DNA of 64,000 bases from Actinopolyspora erythraea (GCF_002263515.1 NZ_CP022752.1:4216001-4280000); one strand, 5' to 3'; counted from the stretch's first letter, positions 1 through 8,830 are shown. The notes: generated by a model not told the origin, from the sequence alone. Made by a program: numbers and translations.

Positions 1-399
1 CATAGGAGGAAATCACGGAAAATCCGGAGATAATCACGAATAACTGCCCGCCCTTCGAAAACGATCGGCACCCTCCGTGCCGCGGACCGGGCTCGCCCGG
101 CGTCGGGTCGCTCCGCTCATCACACTGTTCTCGTCCCCGAATCCCGGCGGTTCCCGCCGTCGAACGGTGTCGGGTTCCGGATGCCGTCCCCGGTCAAGGC
201 CGGTGAGCCGCCGGAGTCACTTACTGTTCGTCGACTCGGCAACGAACGCTAGACCAGCTCGGCACGACGCGGGAAGCGAACGAAGCTCACCCTGCAGCTT
301 CCGGCAACACCCGGTTCCCGAGAGCGGTCGCTCACCGACGAGCGGATCCCCGTCCGACATGTCTCGCGGGCGATGGATCGGCTCGACCCGAGCTAGGTA
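1..399. other. gene-free left edge
   Basis: I see no convincing gene here. Open frames crossing it lack a ribosome binding site and family resemblance. The first 60 bases are clearly less GC-rich than the rest, which fits an intergenic or promoter segment of a gene outside the window. Confidence 0.4.
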
Positions 400-1272
400 T
401 CACAGCGACTCCAGCAGCGCGTGCAACGCCGGGTTGTCGTTGCCGTCCCGCCAGGCCAGGTGCAGCTCCACCGGTTCCGGTTCGGGCAGGCGCACCTCCC
501 GGAAGACGACACCGTCCAGCCGGAGCCGGGTGGCGATGGACGGTACGAGGGTGATCCCCAGCCCCATCTCCACCAGCGCCAGCAGGGTGTGCACCTGGCT
601 CACGTGCTGCACGTAGTTCGGCCGCACTGCGGCATCCCGGAAGACGCCCACCAGCAGCTCGTGGAAGTAGCGCGCCTCGGAGGGCGCGTAGGTCACCACG
701 TCGGCGCCGTCGAAGGCGCTCAACTCCAACGGTCCCGGCCCCGAGGCCAACGGGTGGTTCGCGGGCAGCGCCGCCAGCAGCGGCTCGCGACGCAACAGCC
801 GGGAGCGCAGCTCCTGCCTGCCCGGCGGTCGCACCAGCCCGAGGTCGAGCGCTCCGGAGGAGAGCCGTTCGAGCTGCTCCCTGGTGACCAGTTCGCGCAG
901 TACGAGCTCGACGTGCGGCAGGTGCTGTCGAGCCGTGTCGATCACCCCTCCCAGCACACCGTAGGCCGAGGTCGCGGTGAATCCCACCCGCACCACCCCT
1001 TCCTGGCCCGCGGTCACCCGACGCACCGAGAGAGCGGCGCTGTCGGCCTCGTAGAGCAGCCTCCGCGCGTCCGGCAGGAACGCGCGCCCGGCCGGGGTGA
1101 GCCACACCGTCCGGCTGTCCCGGTGGAACAGCCGGACCTGTAGTTCCTTCTCCAGTTGCTGGATCTGCCGACTCAGCGGGGGCTGGGTCATGCGCAGCCG
1201 TTGCGCGGCCCGCCCGAAATGACCTTCCTCGGCGACCGCGACGAAGCCGGACAGCTGGGTCAGTGTGAACAT
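400..1272 (-). CDS. LysR-family transcriptional regulator
   Basis: This 290-residue protein has the standard LysR length and layout. A winged helix-turn-helix occupies about residues 1-60 (FGRAAQRLRMTQPPLSRQIQ is the recognition part), and a type 2 periplasmic-binding-like effector domain covers about 90-290. Its ATG at 1272 lies 108 bases from the divergent start of a kdgD-like dehydratase gene, the usual arrangement in which a LysR protein controls its neighbour in response to a pathway metabolite. That neighbour is truncated here, so the regulator may have lost its natural target. The effector is unknown; a sugar acid such as a glucarate intermediate is an inference from the neighbour only. 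Confidence 0.9.
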   Translation of the reverse strand: MFTLTQLSGFVAVAEEGHFGRAAQRLRMTQPPLSRQIQQLEKELQVRLFHRDSRTVWLTPAGRAFLPDARRLLYEADSAALSVRRVTAGQEGVVRVGFTATSAYGVLGGVIDTARQHLPHVELVLRELVTREQLERLSSGALDLGLVRPPGRQELRSRLLRREPLLAALPANHPLASGPGPLELSAFDGADVVTYAPSEARYFHELLVGVFRDAAVRPNYVQHVSQVHTLLALVEMGLGITLVPSIATRLRLDGVVFREVRLPEPEPVELHLAWRDGNDNPALHALLESL

Positions 1273-1380
1273 CGATGCTTTCAGAGTATTGGTGGATGGT
1301 CAATCGGAGTTAGACGCGCATCGATGGTTAACTCTAGCGTCACCTCCAACCAACGTTCGTAACCGGAGGAAGACGAACCG
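1273..1380. promoter_or_regulatory. divergent promoter region of the LysR gene and kdgD remnant
   Basis: This is the 108-base gap between divergent starts. It is less GC-rich than its surroundings and contains two ATCGATG-type motifs near 1271 and 1319 that could be part of a LysR site, though no site can be fixed. A GGAGG ribosome binding site precedes the ATG at 1381. Confidence 0.4.
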
Positions 1381-1725
1381 ATGCCCCACCTCTCACCGCC
1401 CGAGGTCGCCCGACGGCTGGCTTCCGGACTGCTCTCGTTCCCGGTGACCCATTTTCGGCAGGACCTGAGCCTCGACGAGTCCGCCTACCGTGAGAACATC
1501 CGATGGCTGGGCGGATACGGCGCCGCCGGACTGTTCGCGGCGGGCGGGACCGGGGAGTTCTTCTCCCTCACCCCGAGCGAGGTCGAGACGGTGGTCACCG
1601 CCGCGGTCGAGGAGGTGCCGCGGGACCTGCCGATGATCGCCCCCGCCGGACACGGCACGGCCACAGCGGTGGATATGGCCCGGGCCGCCGAGCGCTCGGG
1701 GGAGCACGGACTGCTGTTGCTGCCG
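1381..1725 (+). pseudogene. truncated 5-dehydro-4-deoxyglucarate dehydratase (KdgD-like, DapA superfamily)
   Basis: The first 115 codons read as a good N-terminus of the DHDPS/KdgD family: LLSFPVTHF, then [18 protein letters not shown] (the family's GGTGE phosphate-binding region), then [20 protein letters not shown] and GLLLLP. Family members are about 300 residues long. After LLLLP the similarity ends abruptly and the frame continues into sequence antisense to the next small gene. The Schiff-base lysine and the C-terminal two thirds are missing, so the product cannot be a working enzyme. The GGAGG site and ATG are intact. The break lies a few bases from the XRE/DUF397 cassette, which suggests that its arrival removed the rest of the gene. 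Confidence 0.8.
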
Positions 1726-1728
1726 CGC

Positions 1729-1962
1729 TCACATCACCGTCAGCGGCTCGCCCTCGACGTCGAGTTCAGCGATGACACGACTGCCCAGCGAGACCACCCG
1801 CTCCAGCGCCTGCCGGTCCAGGCTCAGCACGAAGGTTTCCGACGAACCGAAGGCCAGACTGGCCTGCTCGTTGAGCCGGTCCACCTCACAGCGCACCGCC
1901 ACCCCGCTGCCCATCTCCACGTAGGACTCGACCGAAACCCCGGTGTGCCCGCAAAGACTCAT
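1729..1962 (-). CDS. small protein divergent from the XRE/DUF397 pair
   Basis: The predicted protein has 77 residues, starting [10 protein letters not shown] after a GGAAGG ribosome binding site six bases upstream of the ATG. I do not recognise a domain. It has an even mix of charged and beta-prone residues ([20 protein letters not shown]) and neither a signal peptide nor a membrane segment. It is divergent from an XRE regulator and shares a promoter region holding two palindromes, so it is probably part of the same cassette. Small proteins beside Scr1-type regulators are common in actinomycetes, but the function is unknown. Confidence 0.6.
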   Translation of the reverse strand: MSLCGHTGVSVESYVEMGSGVAVRCEVDRLNEQASLAFGSSETFVLSLDRQALERVVSLGSRVIAELDVEGEPLTVM

Positions 1963-2014
1963 GATCCACCTTCCCGAACGTTGGCTACGCTCGACATGAC
2001 AACAAAACAATTGA

Positions 2015-2056
2015 TCCGATATCGGACTTACTCAGCTTAAGGTCCGCTATCGGACC
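2015..2056. promoter_or_regulatory. twin palindromic operator candidates
   Basis: Two related palindromes, TCCGATATCGGA (2015-2026) and GGTCCGCTATCGGACC (2041-2056), share the half site TCCG/CGGA. Their centres are 28 bp apart, between the divergent small gene and the XRE gene. The spacing and similarity suggest a cooperative site for the XRE repressor on its own promoter. The stretch is locally less GC-rich, as a promoter would be. Confidence 0.6.
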
Positions 2057-2111
2057 TAGAAATACACTGATCGAGTGAGAAGCCGTCCAGCCCGCACACA
2101 GGAGGTTCGAA

Positions 2112-2975
2112 ATGGGCCGCGTACGTCAGACGCTGGAACGTCGACAACTGGGCCTGACGCTGCGGCGGCTTCGGGAAGCAAGCCAGCGAACACGCCAAGA
2201 GGCCGCCGCAACGCTGGGCAAGGTCCGCTCACGTATCGCGGAGCTGGAAGAGGGCAGAAGCACCATCAGTCCCAGCGACCTCGAAAAGCTGTTGGATCTC
2301 TACGAAACCAGCGGAGAGGAACGTGAGGCCACACTCGCCCTTGCCGCGGAAGCGCGAAAAAGACAGCCGAAGCGACCCTATACCGACGTGTTGCCACGGG
2401 CATACCAGCGGTTCGCCGACCTGGAAGCCAACGCGACCGAGATCACTAGCTACGAGCCCGGTGTTGTCCCAGGGTTGCTCCAATCACCCGACTACATAAA
2501 AGCAGTCATGGAGGAGGCCGCCGGAACCTGGTGGAACAGCGGCGGTAACGAACTCGATCAACGAGTTAACTTCCGGTTGGAACGCCAGAACAGGACGCTG
2601 TACTCCGAACCAGGTAAGAGGCTGTGTTTCTTCGTCACCGAGGACTCGCTACGTTTCACCCCGAAAGGGGAGAAGACAAGGCGCGAGCAGGCACTGCATA
2701 TCCTCCGGTTGGTAGACGAACAACCCGACACGACCGTGCGACTGTTGCCGCGCGACGCTCCGAACCCGGCAAGGGGTGGTGGCTTCACCGTGTTCGACTT
2801 CGGCAACGACGGAGCACCGGTCGGTTTCTCCTCGGTTGTTTACGGCCCCTCCACCTACTTCGATGAGCGATCCGACATCGAAGTGCTACGCGCCGTCGCG
2901 CAGCGGCTCAGTCTGCTCACCGCAGCGCACGAAACGTCCCTTGAGTTCATCGAGAGCCTCGCGAAGGAGAATTGA
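2112..2975 (+). CDS. XRE-family regulator with DUF5753 (Scr1 type)
   Basis: The protein has 287 residues and starts with an ATG seven bases after AGGAGG. A helix-turn-helix fills about residues 8-70 (LRRLREASQRTRQEAAATLG, then the recognition segment). The remaining 200 residues match the DUF5753 domain in pattern: ITSYEPGVVPGLLQSPDY near the start, RQNRTL in the middle and the closing SLEFIESLA. These proteins are widespread in streptomycetes and relatives, where they pair with short DUF397 proteins and affect development or antibiotic production. The coding sequence uses more A and T at third positions than neighbouring genes, suggesting a mobile accessory cassette. Confidence 0.93.
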   Translation: MGRVRQTLERRQLGLTLRRLREASQRTRQEAAATLGKVRSRIAELEEGRSTISPSDLEKLLDLYETSGEEREATLALAAEARKRQPKRPYTDVLPRAYQRFADLEANATEITSYEPGVVPGLLQSPDYIKAVMEEAAGTWWNSGGNELDQRVNFRLERQNRTLYSEPGKRLCFFVTEDSLRFTPKGEKTRREQALHILRLVDEQPDTTVRLLPRDAPNPARGGGFTVFDFGNDGAPVGFSSVVYGPSTYFDERSDIEVLRAVAQRLSLLTAAHETSLEFIESLAKEN

Positions 2976-2979
2976 GAAC

Positions 2980-3180
2980 ATGGTACAGACGACCAACGGA
3001 CAAGGCGAGTGGCTGAAGAGCTCCTACAGCGCGGCGGCCAGTGACAACTGCGTGGAGGTGCGCATCACCGACACCACCGTGGGAGTCCGCGACTCCAAGA
3101 ACCCCGACGGCCCCGTCCACACCTTCACCCACCACGCCTGGCGCGCCTTCCGCCACACCCTCACCACCGACGAACACTGA
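2980..3180 (+). CDS. DUF397 domain protein
   Basis: This 66-residue protein shows the DUF397 pattern: WLKSSYSAAASDNCVEVRI near the start, then VGVRDSKNPDGPVHTF and the closing W..F. It starts five bases after the XRE stop with AAGGAGA upstream, so the two are co-transcribed and probably translationally coupled. DUF397 proteins are the usual partners of Scr1-type XRE regulators and have been compared with antitoxin or modulator proteins. The precise role is not known. Confidence 0.93.
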   Translation: MVQTTNGQGEWLKSSYSAAASDNCVEVRITDTTVGVRDSKNPDGPVHTFTHHAWRAFRHTLTTDEH

Positions 3181-3278
3181 ACACCACCGGAAAGCGTTAA
3201 CACCGCCGAAGCGGACGAAGTGACCCGATCGGCGCAATCGAACCAGCCTCCCGCACACCGGGGCCAGCCCTTCGTTCC

Positions 3279-3314
3279 GGTTGTAGTACAACCGAGCGCG
3301 GAGAGTGATCACTC
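3279..3314. promoter_or_regulatory. two adjacent palindromes upstream of the secreted protein gene
   Basis: GGTTGTAGTACAACC (3279-3293) and GAGTGATCACTC (3303-3314) are near-perfect palindromes lying 70-100 bases before the TTG start at 3383. They look like regulator binding sites. No family can be assigned. Confidence 0.4.
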
Positions 3315-3382
3315 CGCTCTCCCGGACGCGTTCCCGCGAGACCGCGGGGACCGAGGGAACCACGGCTTCGAGGAGGTCCACA

Positions 3383-4027
3383 TTGCGTTTTCGGCGAACC
3401 CGGTCGGCGGCGGCCGGGATCGGCGCGGCGGCGCTGGCGGCGGCGGTTTCCGGGGCGGTGCTGCCCGCCACGGCAACGGCGGAACCGGCCCGGCAGCAAC
3501 CGCCCGGCTGCGGGGCGGAGTGCGAGCGGGTCTTCGACCTGTCGTTGCCCTACGACGTCCGCTTCACCGGCTGGCGGGACGACTCGGTTCCCGGTGGCCG
3601 CAGCGTGCTCGCCTACTACATCGGCGACGAACTGCACGACACCCAGGATCTGCCCGACAGGGGCGTGCAGGATGCCGAGTGCGGCTGGGACGGCGACGCA
3701 CAGCGGTGCGCGGTGACCTACTACACCGGTGCGCACAGCACCGGCGCGCTGTCGGCACTGCTCACGGCCGACCGCGGCATCGAGGAGACCGACAGCGTGC
3801 GGGGCGCGGCCCCTGGGGCGACGCTGCGCCAGTTGGACGGCAACGGCCGTCCTGACGTGGCGATCCGGCAGAGCACCCTCGACCCGAACTACGCGGACGC
3901 TCCCCGGTACTGGGAGACCTACCTGGAGTTCGAGGGCGAGTTCGTGCGGACCGGCTGCGGTGCGCCGGAGCAGCACCCCTCACCGGCGCCGACCGAGCCG
4001 CTGTACGGCACCTGCGTCCACTACTGA
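3383..4027 (+). CDS. secreted cysteine-containing hypothetical protein
   Basis: The TTG at 3383 is chosen because GAGGAGG lies seven bases upstream; the open frame reaches further but without a site. The product is 214 residues. An Arg-rich start followed by a long Ala/Gly hydrophobic stretch ending ATATAEPA is a typical Sec signal peptide. The mature part has six cysteines (GCGAEC, ECGWDGDAQRC, TGCG and TCVHY at the very end), probably forming disulfides, and many aromatic and acidic residues. I do not recognise the family. A strong hairpin follows the gene. Confidence 0.7.
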   Translation: MRFRRTRSAAAGIGAAALAAAVSGAVLPATATAEPARQQPPGCGAECERVFDLSLPYDVRFTGWRDDSVPGGRSVLAYYIGDELHDTQDLPDRGVQDAECGWDGDAQRCAVTYYTGAHSTGALSALLTADRGIEETDSVRGAAPGATLRQLDGNGRPDVAIRQSTLDPNYADAPRYWETYLEFEGEFVRTGCGAPEQHPSPAPTEPLYGTCVHY

Positions 4028-4055
4028 GGTTTCCGCCCGACGCCGTTTCCGACCC

Positions 4056-4089
4056 GGCCGTGTCCTCCGGCTAGCCGGAGGACACGGCC
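4056..4089. terminator. perfect hairpin after the secreted protein gene
   Basis: GGCCGTGTCCTCCGG and its exact complement are separated by only CTAG, making a 15-bp stem 28 bases past the stop at 4027. There is no T-run, as is normal in high-GC actinomycetes. The fully symmetric 34-base sequence could also be a protein-binding palindrome. An 18-base unit containing CGGTGCGGCCGG is repeated twice just after it (about 4102-4138). Confidence 0.65.
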
Positions 4090-4145
4090 TGCGGAACCTC
4101 CCGGTGCGGCCGGTCCTCCCGGTGCGGCCGGTCCTCCCGCCGTGA

Positions 4146-4179
4146 CCGGGCGGCGGTTTCGCGCGAAGCCGCCGCCCGG
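4146..4179 (-). terminator. hairpin after phoH2
   Basis: CCGGGCGGCGG (4146-4156) pairs with CCGCCGCCCGG (4169-4179) around a self-complementary TTCGCGCGAA. It lies 32 bases past the phoH2 stop, in the gap between convergent genes. Confidence 0.55.
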
Positions 4180-4210
4180 CCGCGCCGCGCTCGGGAAGGT
4201 GGCCGCGGCG

Positions 4211-5605
4211 TCAGGACATGAACTCACCCTCCAGCATCTCGGTGACCAGGGCGGCCACCGGGGAGCGTTCGGAACGGGTCAGCGTGACGTGCGCGAACAG
4301 CGGATGCCCCTTGAGCTTCTCGATCACGGCAGCCACGCCGTCGTGCCTGCCGACCCGCAGGTTGTCCCGCTGCGCCACGTCGTGGGTCAGCACCACCCGC
4401 GAATTGGCGCCCAGTCGCGACAGCACCGTCAGCAGCACGTTGCGCTCCAACGACTGCGCCTCGTCGACGATCACGAAGGAGTCGTGCAGCGAACGCCCCC
4501 TGATGTGGGTCAGCGGCAGCACCTCCAGCATCTCCCGGTCGATGACCTCGTCGATGACGTTCTGCCCCGCGAGCGCGCCCAGCGTGTCGTAGACCGCCTG
4601 GCCCCAGGGCTGCATCTTGTCGTCCTCGCTGCCGGGCAGGTAGCCGAGCTGCTGACCGCCCACCGCGTACAGCGGGCGGAACACCATCACCTTGCGGTGC
4701 CTGCTCTGCTCCATCACCGACTCCAGCCCGGCGCACAGCGCCAGCGCCGACTTGCCGGTCCCGGCGCGGCCGCCCAGCGAGACGATGCCGACCTCGGGGT
4801 CCATCAACAGGTCCAGCGCGATCCGCTGCTCGGCGGAGCGACCGTGCAGACCGAAGGCCTCGCGCTCGCCGCGCACCAATCGCACCGTCTTGTCCGGGGT
4901 GACCCGCCCCAACGCGTTCTTCGTCCCCGCGAGCAGCCGCAACCCGGTGTTGACCGGCAGCTCGGCGGCCTCGTCCAGCTCCACCGAACCGGTCTTGAAC
5001 AGCGTGTCCACCTCACCGGGCGGCACGTCCAGATCGGCCATGCCGGACCATCCCGTGGAGATCACGTCCTGCGCCCGGTACTCGTCCGCGTCCAGCGCGA
5101 CCGCCGCCGCCTTCACCCGCAGCGGCATGTCCTTGCTGATCAGCGTCACGCGGTTGCCCTCGGCCGTGAGGTTCAACGCGCACGCCAGGATGCGAGCGTC
5201 GTTGGACTCGGTGCGGAACCCGGGGGGCAACACCTGTGGGTCGGAGTGGTTCAGCTCGACGTGCAGCTGCCCACCCGAGTCGCCGACCGGTACCGGCTCG
5301 TCCAGCTTGCCGTGCCGCAACCGCAGGTCGTCGAGCCCGCGCAAGGCCTCCCGCGCGAACCAGCCCAGTTCGGGGTGGTGGCGCTTGCCTTCCAACTCGC
5401 TGATCACGACCAGCGGCAGGACGACGCTGTGCTCGGCGAACCTGGTGAACGCCCAGGGGTCCGACAGCAGCACAGAAGTGTCCAGGACGTAGCTACGCAC
5501 TCCCCTTCCTTCGGACGCGTCCGCAGGACGCCGCGCAGGATCCGAGGGATTCACGCTTTCGGAACCGGACAGGGGCTCCGCTTGCTGGGAACGTCGTGTC
5601 ATCAC
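4211..5605 (-). CDS. phoH2: PhoH2: PIN-domain/PhoH ATPase fusion
   Basis: The protein has 464 residues and two domains. The N-terminal PIN ribonuclease domain (about 37-170) shows the acidic set D42 ([10 protein letters not shown]), E70, D136 and D159. The C-terminal PhoH P-loop domain has Walker [10 protein letters not shown] (278-286) and Walker B VIVDEAQ (378-384). In mycobacteria this fusion unwinds and cleaves RNA, with an ATP-driven helicase feeding the PIN nuclease. It begins GTG-ATG with GGGAG upstream; either codon may be used. No obvious antitoxin gene like mycobacterial phoAT precedes it, as the 290 bases upstream contain no supported frame. Confidence 0.93.
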   Translation of the reverse strand: MMTRRSQQAEPLSGSESVNPSDPARRPADASEGRGVRSYVLDTSVLLSDPWAFTRFAEHSVVLPLVVISELEGKRHHPELGWFAREALRGLDDLRLRHGKLDEPVPVGDSGGQLHVELNHSDPQVLPPGFRTESNDARILACALNLTAEGNRVTLISKDMPLRVKAAAVALDADEYRAQDVISTGWSGMADLDVPPGEVDTLFKTGSVELDEAAELPVNTGLRLLAGTKNALGRVTPDKTVRLVRGEREAFGLHGRSAEQRIALDLLMDPEVGIVSLGGRAGTGKSALALCAGLESVMEQSRHRKVMVFRPLYAVGGQQLGYLPGSEDDKMQPWGQAVYDTLGALAGQNVIDEVIDREMLEVLPLTHIRGRSLHDSFVIVDEAQSLERNVLLTVLSRLGANSRVVLTHDVAQRDNLRVGRHDGVAAVIEKLKGHPLFAHVTLTRSERSPVAALVTEMLEGEFMS

Positions 5606-5896
5606 GGCTACTCCCTAACGGGCACGATGCACCGCACCCGTTCGTCGGCGGGCCGGGCCGCCCCGCACCGGGGCAAGGCCATGGGCGCCACCCGGGTGGA
5701 GCCCGATCCGACCTTCGCCGCGGGTGAGGGGCCTCCCCGGACGGACCGCAATTACACGGCCCGTCACCGCTGGACGCTACCCGTGTGATCGGCCGTTGGC
5801 AGGCAGCCACACAGGTGATTAAACGAATCGTCACCCGAAAGCCAGAGCGTGCACACCCGGTGGCCCCGTGCGGAGGTGCGACTCCGGGGAACGGGG

Positions 5897-6775
5897 TCAG
5901 CGGTACCGCGACTCCCGCAGCCAGGCGGAACGGCCGGGATGACGCACCCGGTCGGCGGCGACCTCGGCCGCGAACGCCAGCGCCCCCGGCAGTTCGGACG
6001 GCTCGTAGCCACCGGCCACGGCGTGCAGCACCGCGCCGTGGAACACGTCGCCCGCACCGAGCGTGTCGACCGCCTCGACCTCCGGGACCGCGACGCCGCC
6101 CCGCCTTCCGTCCGGGAGCCACCAGAGCACGTCCTCGGGACCCCGGGTGACGGCCACGGCCCCCGCGCCGCGCTCGAACAGCGCCTCGGGCTGCTCCTCG
6201 GTCCCGGCGGTGCCCGGCGCCCGGAAGTCGGCGGAACAGACCGCGAGGTCCACGCTGGGCAGGATCTCGGTGAGCACGGGTTTCCAGCTGCCACCGTCGA
6301 GCACCACGGGCGCGCCGATCCGTTCGGCGTGCGCCACCGCCGCCCGGGCCAGCGCGGGGCGGTGGCCGTCCACGAGCACCGCGTCGTGGTCGTCGCGCGG
6401 CAGTTCACCCGGATCGGGGTCGTCACCCGCCGCGGCGCGCGAGACCACGCTGCGGCTGCCGGTCGCGCTGTGGATCGTCACGGCGGAGACGACCGGCGGG
6501 GTGAGGTCGTCCGGGGTGACGTCGAACAGTTCGACGCCGCACCGCGACAGCTCGGCCGCGACGAGCCCCGCCATCGGATGGGCTCCCAGCGCGGTCAGCA
6601 GGCTCGTCGCGGAACCGAGCGCGGCAGCGGTGACGGCGGCGCCGGTGGCCGGCCCGCCCGCGCCCAGCTCGGCTCGCTCGGCGGTCACCTTCTCGTTCGG
6701 GCCGGGGAACTCGGCCACCCGCTGCAGCAGGTCGAGAGTGGCCATTCCGGCACACAGCACGGCGCGTCCGCTCAT
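5897..6775 (-). CDS. PfkB-family carbohydrate kinase
   Basis: The product has 292 residues with the PfkB fold signatures: AGMATLDLLQRV at the start, the first glycine-rich motif GAGGPATGAA (about 38-48) and the catalytic motif DTLGAGDVFHGA near residue 240, whose second Asp is the base. It phosphorylates a sugar or nucleoside with ATP, but the motifs do not fix the substrate. The ATG overlaps the stop of the upstream DUF885-like gene by four bases (ATGA), so the two are translationally coupled. Confidence 0.88.
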   Translation of the reverse strand: MSGRAVLCAGMATLDLLQRVAEFPGPNEKVTAERAELGAGGPATGAAVTAAALGSATSLLTALGAHPMAGLVAAELSRCGVELFDVTPDDLTPPVVSAVTIHSATGSRSVVSRAAAGDDPDPGELPRDDHDAVLVDGHRPALARAAVAHAERIGAPVVLDGGSWKPVLTEILPSVDLAVCSADFRAPGTAGTEEQPEALFERGAGAVAVTRGPEDVLWWLPDGRRGGVAVPEVEAVDTLGAGDVFHGAVLHAVAGGYEPSELPGALAFAAEVAADRVRHPGRSAWLRESRYR

Positions 6776-7965
6776 GCGGCGATTCTGCCGGAGAGCTCGG
6801 ACCGCAGAGCTCGCGGCGGCAGCGGCCGGTCCAGCAGTAGCCCGTAGCGGCGGGAGCGCTCCCCCGCGTCCCGGAAGTCCACCCAGGCGCCCAGCAGCTC
6901 GTCCCCTGCCGGGTGAACAGCGGCGTGAGCGGCCGCCGAGGGATCGGAGAGCAGGTCGAGCAGCACCCCGGCACGCGAGTCGTCCAGCAGCAACCAGCGC
7001 CGCAGGTACTCCCGCACCTGCCGGGGATCGTTGCCGTGCTCGTGCAGCATCAGGGCGGCGTCGCGCCGGACTCCCGCCAGCGCGCGCCGCGCCGCGTCCA
7101 TCAGCTCCAGCTCCGGTCCCTCCGGGCCGGGCGGCCTCCCGCCCAGCGCCCCCAGCGTCCACTCCCCCCAGCCGGGGCCGACCAGCACGTCCAGCGCCCG
7201 TTCGGCCAGCCCTTCCGAGACCGCGCACTGCGGGGTCTCGGCCAGCGCGATGTCGTGCTCGGGAAGGGTGCTGCGGCAGTGCTGGGTGTGATGGCCGGGG
7301 TAGGTCTCGTGCGCCAGCAGCCTGGGGAGCTCGCTGAGCCGGTGCGGGGTGGCGGTGCTGATGGTCACGCGGGAGCGGCCGCCGCCGAGGAAGTGCTGCA
7401 GCCCTCCGAAGGACGGGTCCCGGTCGAACCGGTAGCTGACGCCCTCGTGCGGGGGAAGCCGGAAGGTCTCGCGGGTCCGCCGCCGCAGGACCTCGGAGAG
7501 CGCGCGGACGCGGCCGGGCAGCGACTCCACGGGCACCAGCTCCCGCCGCCGGAACTCCGCCATCCGTTCGGCCAGCGTCCCGCCCCTGGGCAGCCAGTGG
7601 GCCAGTTCGGCGTGGGCGGCGGCGTAGACCTCGGGGTGGCCCCGTTCCACCTCGACCTGGAAGCAGCGGCGCAGCCGCTCGGCGAAGGACGTCGTCCCGC
7701 CCGCGAGCCGCCGGGCGACGCAGTCCAGTGCGGTGAGCTGCCCGAGCAGGAAGTCCCCTCGGTCGTTGTCCAGGTCGGCGTGCCGGACGGCGCGGCGCAG
7801 TCGGCGGGCCTGCGAGGCCAGCTCCTCCGGGACCGGCGGGGGTTCCCGGTTCACCTGGTCGCGCAGCCTCGGGTCACCGGTGTAGCTCTGCACGATGCCC
7901 GGGGACAACCGCCCGAAGCGCAGCCCGAGCCTGAGGTACTCGGCGATCAAGGCTTCCCGGACCAC
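6772..7965 (-). CDS. DUF885-like putative metallopeptidase
   Basis: The product has 397 residues, is mostly helical and charged, and contains LLAHETYPGHHTQH around residue 230. This matches the HExxPGHH signature of DUF885 proteins, where HE..HH plus a later Glu are expected to bind zinc. The later segment AVSEGLAERALD supplies a candidate third ligand. No signal peptide is seen, so it is cytoplasmic. It is the first gene of a two-gene unit with the PfkB kinase. Peptide hydrolysis is the likely activity, but substrates are unknown. Confidence 0.75.
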   Translation of the reverse strand: MVREALIAEYLRLGLRFGRLSPGIVQSYTGDPRLRDQVNREPPPVPEELASQARRLRRAVRHADLDNDRGDFLLGQLTALDCVARRLAGGTTSFAERLRRCFQVEVERGHPEVYAAAHAELAHWLPRGGTLAERMAEFRRRELVPVESLPGRVRALSEVLRRRTRETFRLPPHEGVSYRFDRDPSFGGLQHFLGGGRSRVTISTATPHRLSELPRLLAHETYPGHHTQHCRSTLPEHDIALAETPQCAVSEGLAERALDVLVGPGWGEWTLGALGGRPPGPEGPELELMDAARRALAGVRRDAALMLHEHGNDPRQVREYLRRWLLLDDSRAGVLLDLLSDPSAAAHAAVHPAGDELLGAWVDFRDAGERSRRYGLLLDRPLPPRALRSELSGRIAA

Positions 7966-8302
7966 AGCCGCAGGATAGCGGAGATCACGGTTCCGGTCCC
8001 GGGCTTCCGCGCGGTGTGCCCGGGGAACCGAGAAACTCCGGCGGTGTGTCCTTCGAACGGCGGTGTCCCCGAGGAACGGGCGGGGCGAACAATAACCAGT
8101 AGCGGCGGTCCATTTCTTGTGTCACCCGAAAGATACCTTTAGACCTCCGATTAGATATTTACACGATGGTGTTACGGAGCTTTCCTCGCGATCATGCACT
8201 CGATAGGTTTCTTTCGTGTGCGCGCCCACGGCGGAATTTGCTGGGGTTCCGTCGCGTGGATCGCGTTCCACGAATCACCCGTACCGACAAGGAGCGAGTA
8301 AA
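7966..8302. promoter_or_regulatory. AT-rich promoter region of the first chaplin-like gene
   Basis: This 337-base gap lies between divergent genes. The left half has three CGGTGT(G/C)CCC-like repeats near 8011-8075. The right half (8095-8200) is markedly AT-rich for this genome and probably holds the promoter for the peptide gene at 8303, but I cannot fix -35 and -10 boxes. Confidence 0.4.
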
Positions 8303-8554
8303 GTGCTGAAGAAGACCGTCGCGGCCACCGGAATCGCCGCCGCCGGAATGATGGCCATGGCCCCCGTCGCCAGTGCCGACTCCAAGGACAACGACGGCAT
8401 CAACCTCCTGAACGACAACAACATCAGCGCCGTCCCGATCCAGGCGTGCGGCAACGACATCGCCGTGCTCGGCGTGGTCGCCGAGATCCTGGCCGCGGAG
8501 TCCTCCAAGTGCGTCAACGCCCCGATCGTGGACCACCCCAAGGCGGGCAGCTGA
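8303..8554 (+). CDS. chaplin-like secreted peptide 1
   Basis: The product has 83 residues starting at GTG 8303, eight bases after AAGGAG. The first 25 residues (KK followed by a hydrophobic Ala/Met core ending ASA) are a Sec signal peptide, leaving a mature peptide of about 58 residues. The mature part contains QACGNDIAVLGVV and KCVNAPIV. This recalls the chaplin signature CGN...V.G...C.N, with one cysteine pair and a hydrophobic middle. Chaplins are surface-active amyloid-forming peptides that coat aerial hyphae. Identification rests on this short pattern, so the function is likely rather than certain. A near copy lies 280 bases downstream. Confidence 0.75.
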   Translation: MLKKTVAATGIAAAGMMAMAPVASADSKDNDGINLLNDNNISAVPIQACGNDIAVLGVVAEILAAESSKCVNAPIVDHPKAGS

Positions 8555-8580
8555 TCACCTCTCCGCTGAGAAGCGGATGA

Positions 8581-8621
8581 TCCGGAACGGGCGAACCCAG
8601 GCGGAAGCAGCCCGTTCCGGA
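8581..8621 (+). terminator. hairpin after chaplin-like gene 1
   Basis: TCCGGAACGGGC (8581-8592) pairs perfectly with GCCCGTTCCGGA (8610-8621), 26 bases past the stop. It separates the two peptide genes, so each probably has its own promoter. Confidence 0.65.
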
Positions 8622-8830
8622 TTCGGCGACACTCCGAACGGAAACATTCCGGTCAACACCGGCTGCGTTTCTTTCACGTGAACGCGGGGGCGAACTCTTC
8701 CCGATTATCGAGTCGGCGGGTTCGTCCCCGTGCCACGCCAGAGCGAAACACTCCCCTCCGGCAGAGGCGTTCACCGCCGATCCGGCGGGGATCGTCGAAA
8801 AACGACGTGCGAATCGAAGGAGAACCCCCA

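Noticed and set aside
332..1303. Long open frame overlapping the LysR gene in another frame, and many similar long frames across the window
   Set aside because: At about 70% GC, stop codons are rare in off frames. These translations are Arg/Ala/Gly/Pro-rich, lack motifs and ribosome binding sites, and lie fully inside recognisable genes.
1..3200. Prophage or integrative element at the left end
   Set aside because: No integrase, excisionase, replication gene or attachment repeat is seen; only a small regulator cassette is supported.
4142..5788. Plus-strand open frame of 548 codons opposite phoH2
   Set aside because: It is the complement of a protein with clear PIN and P-loop motifs, with no start site or family of its own.
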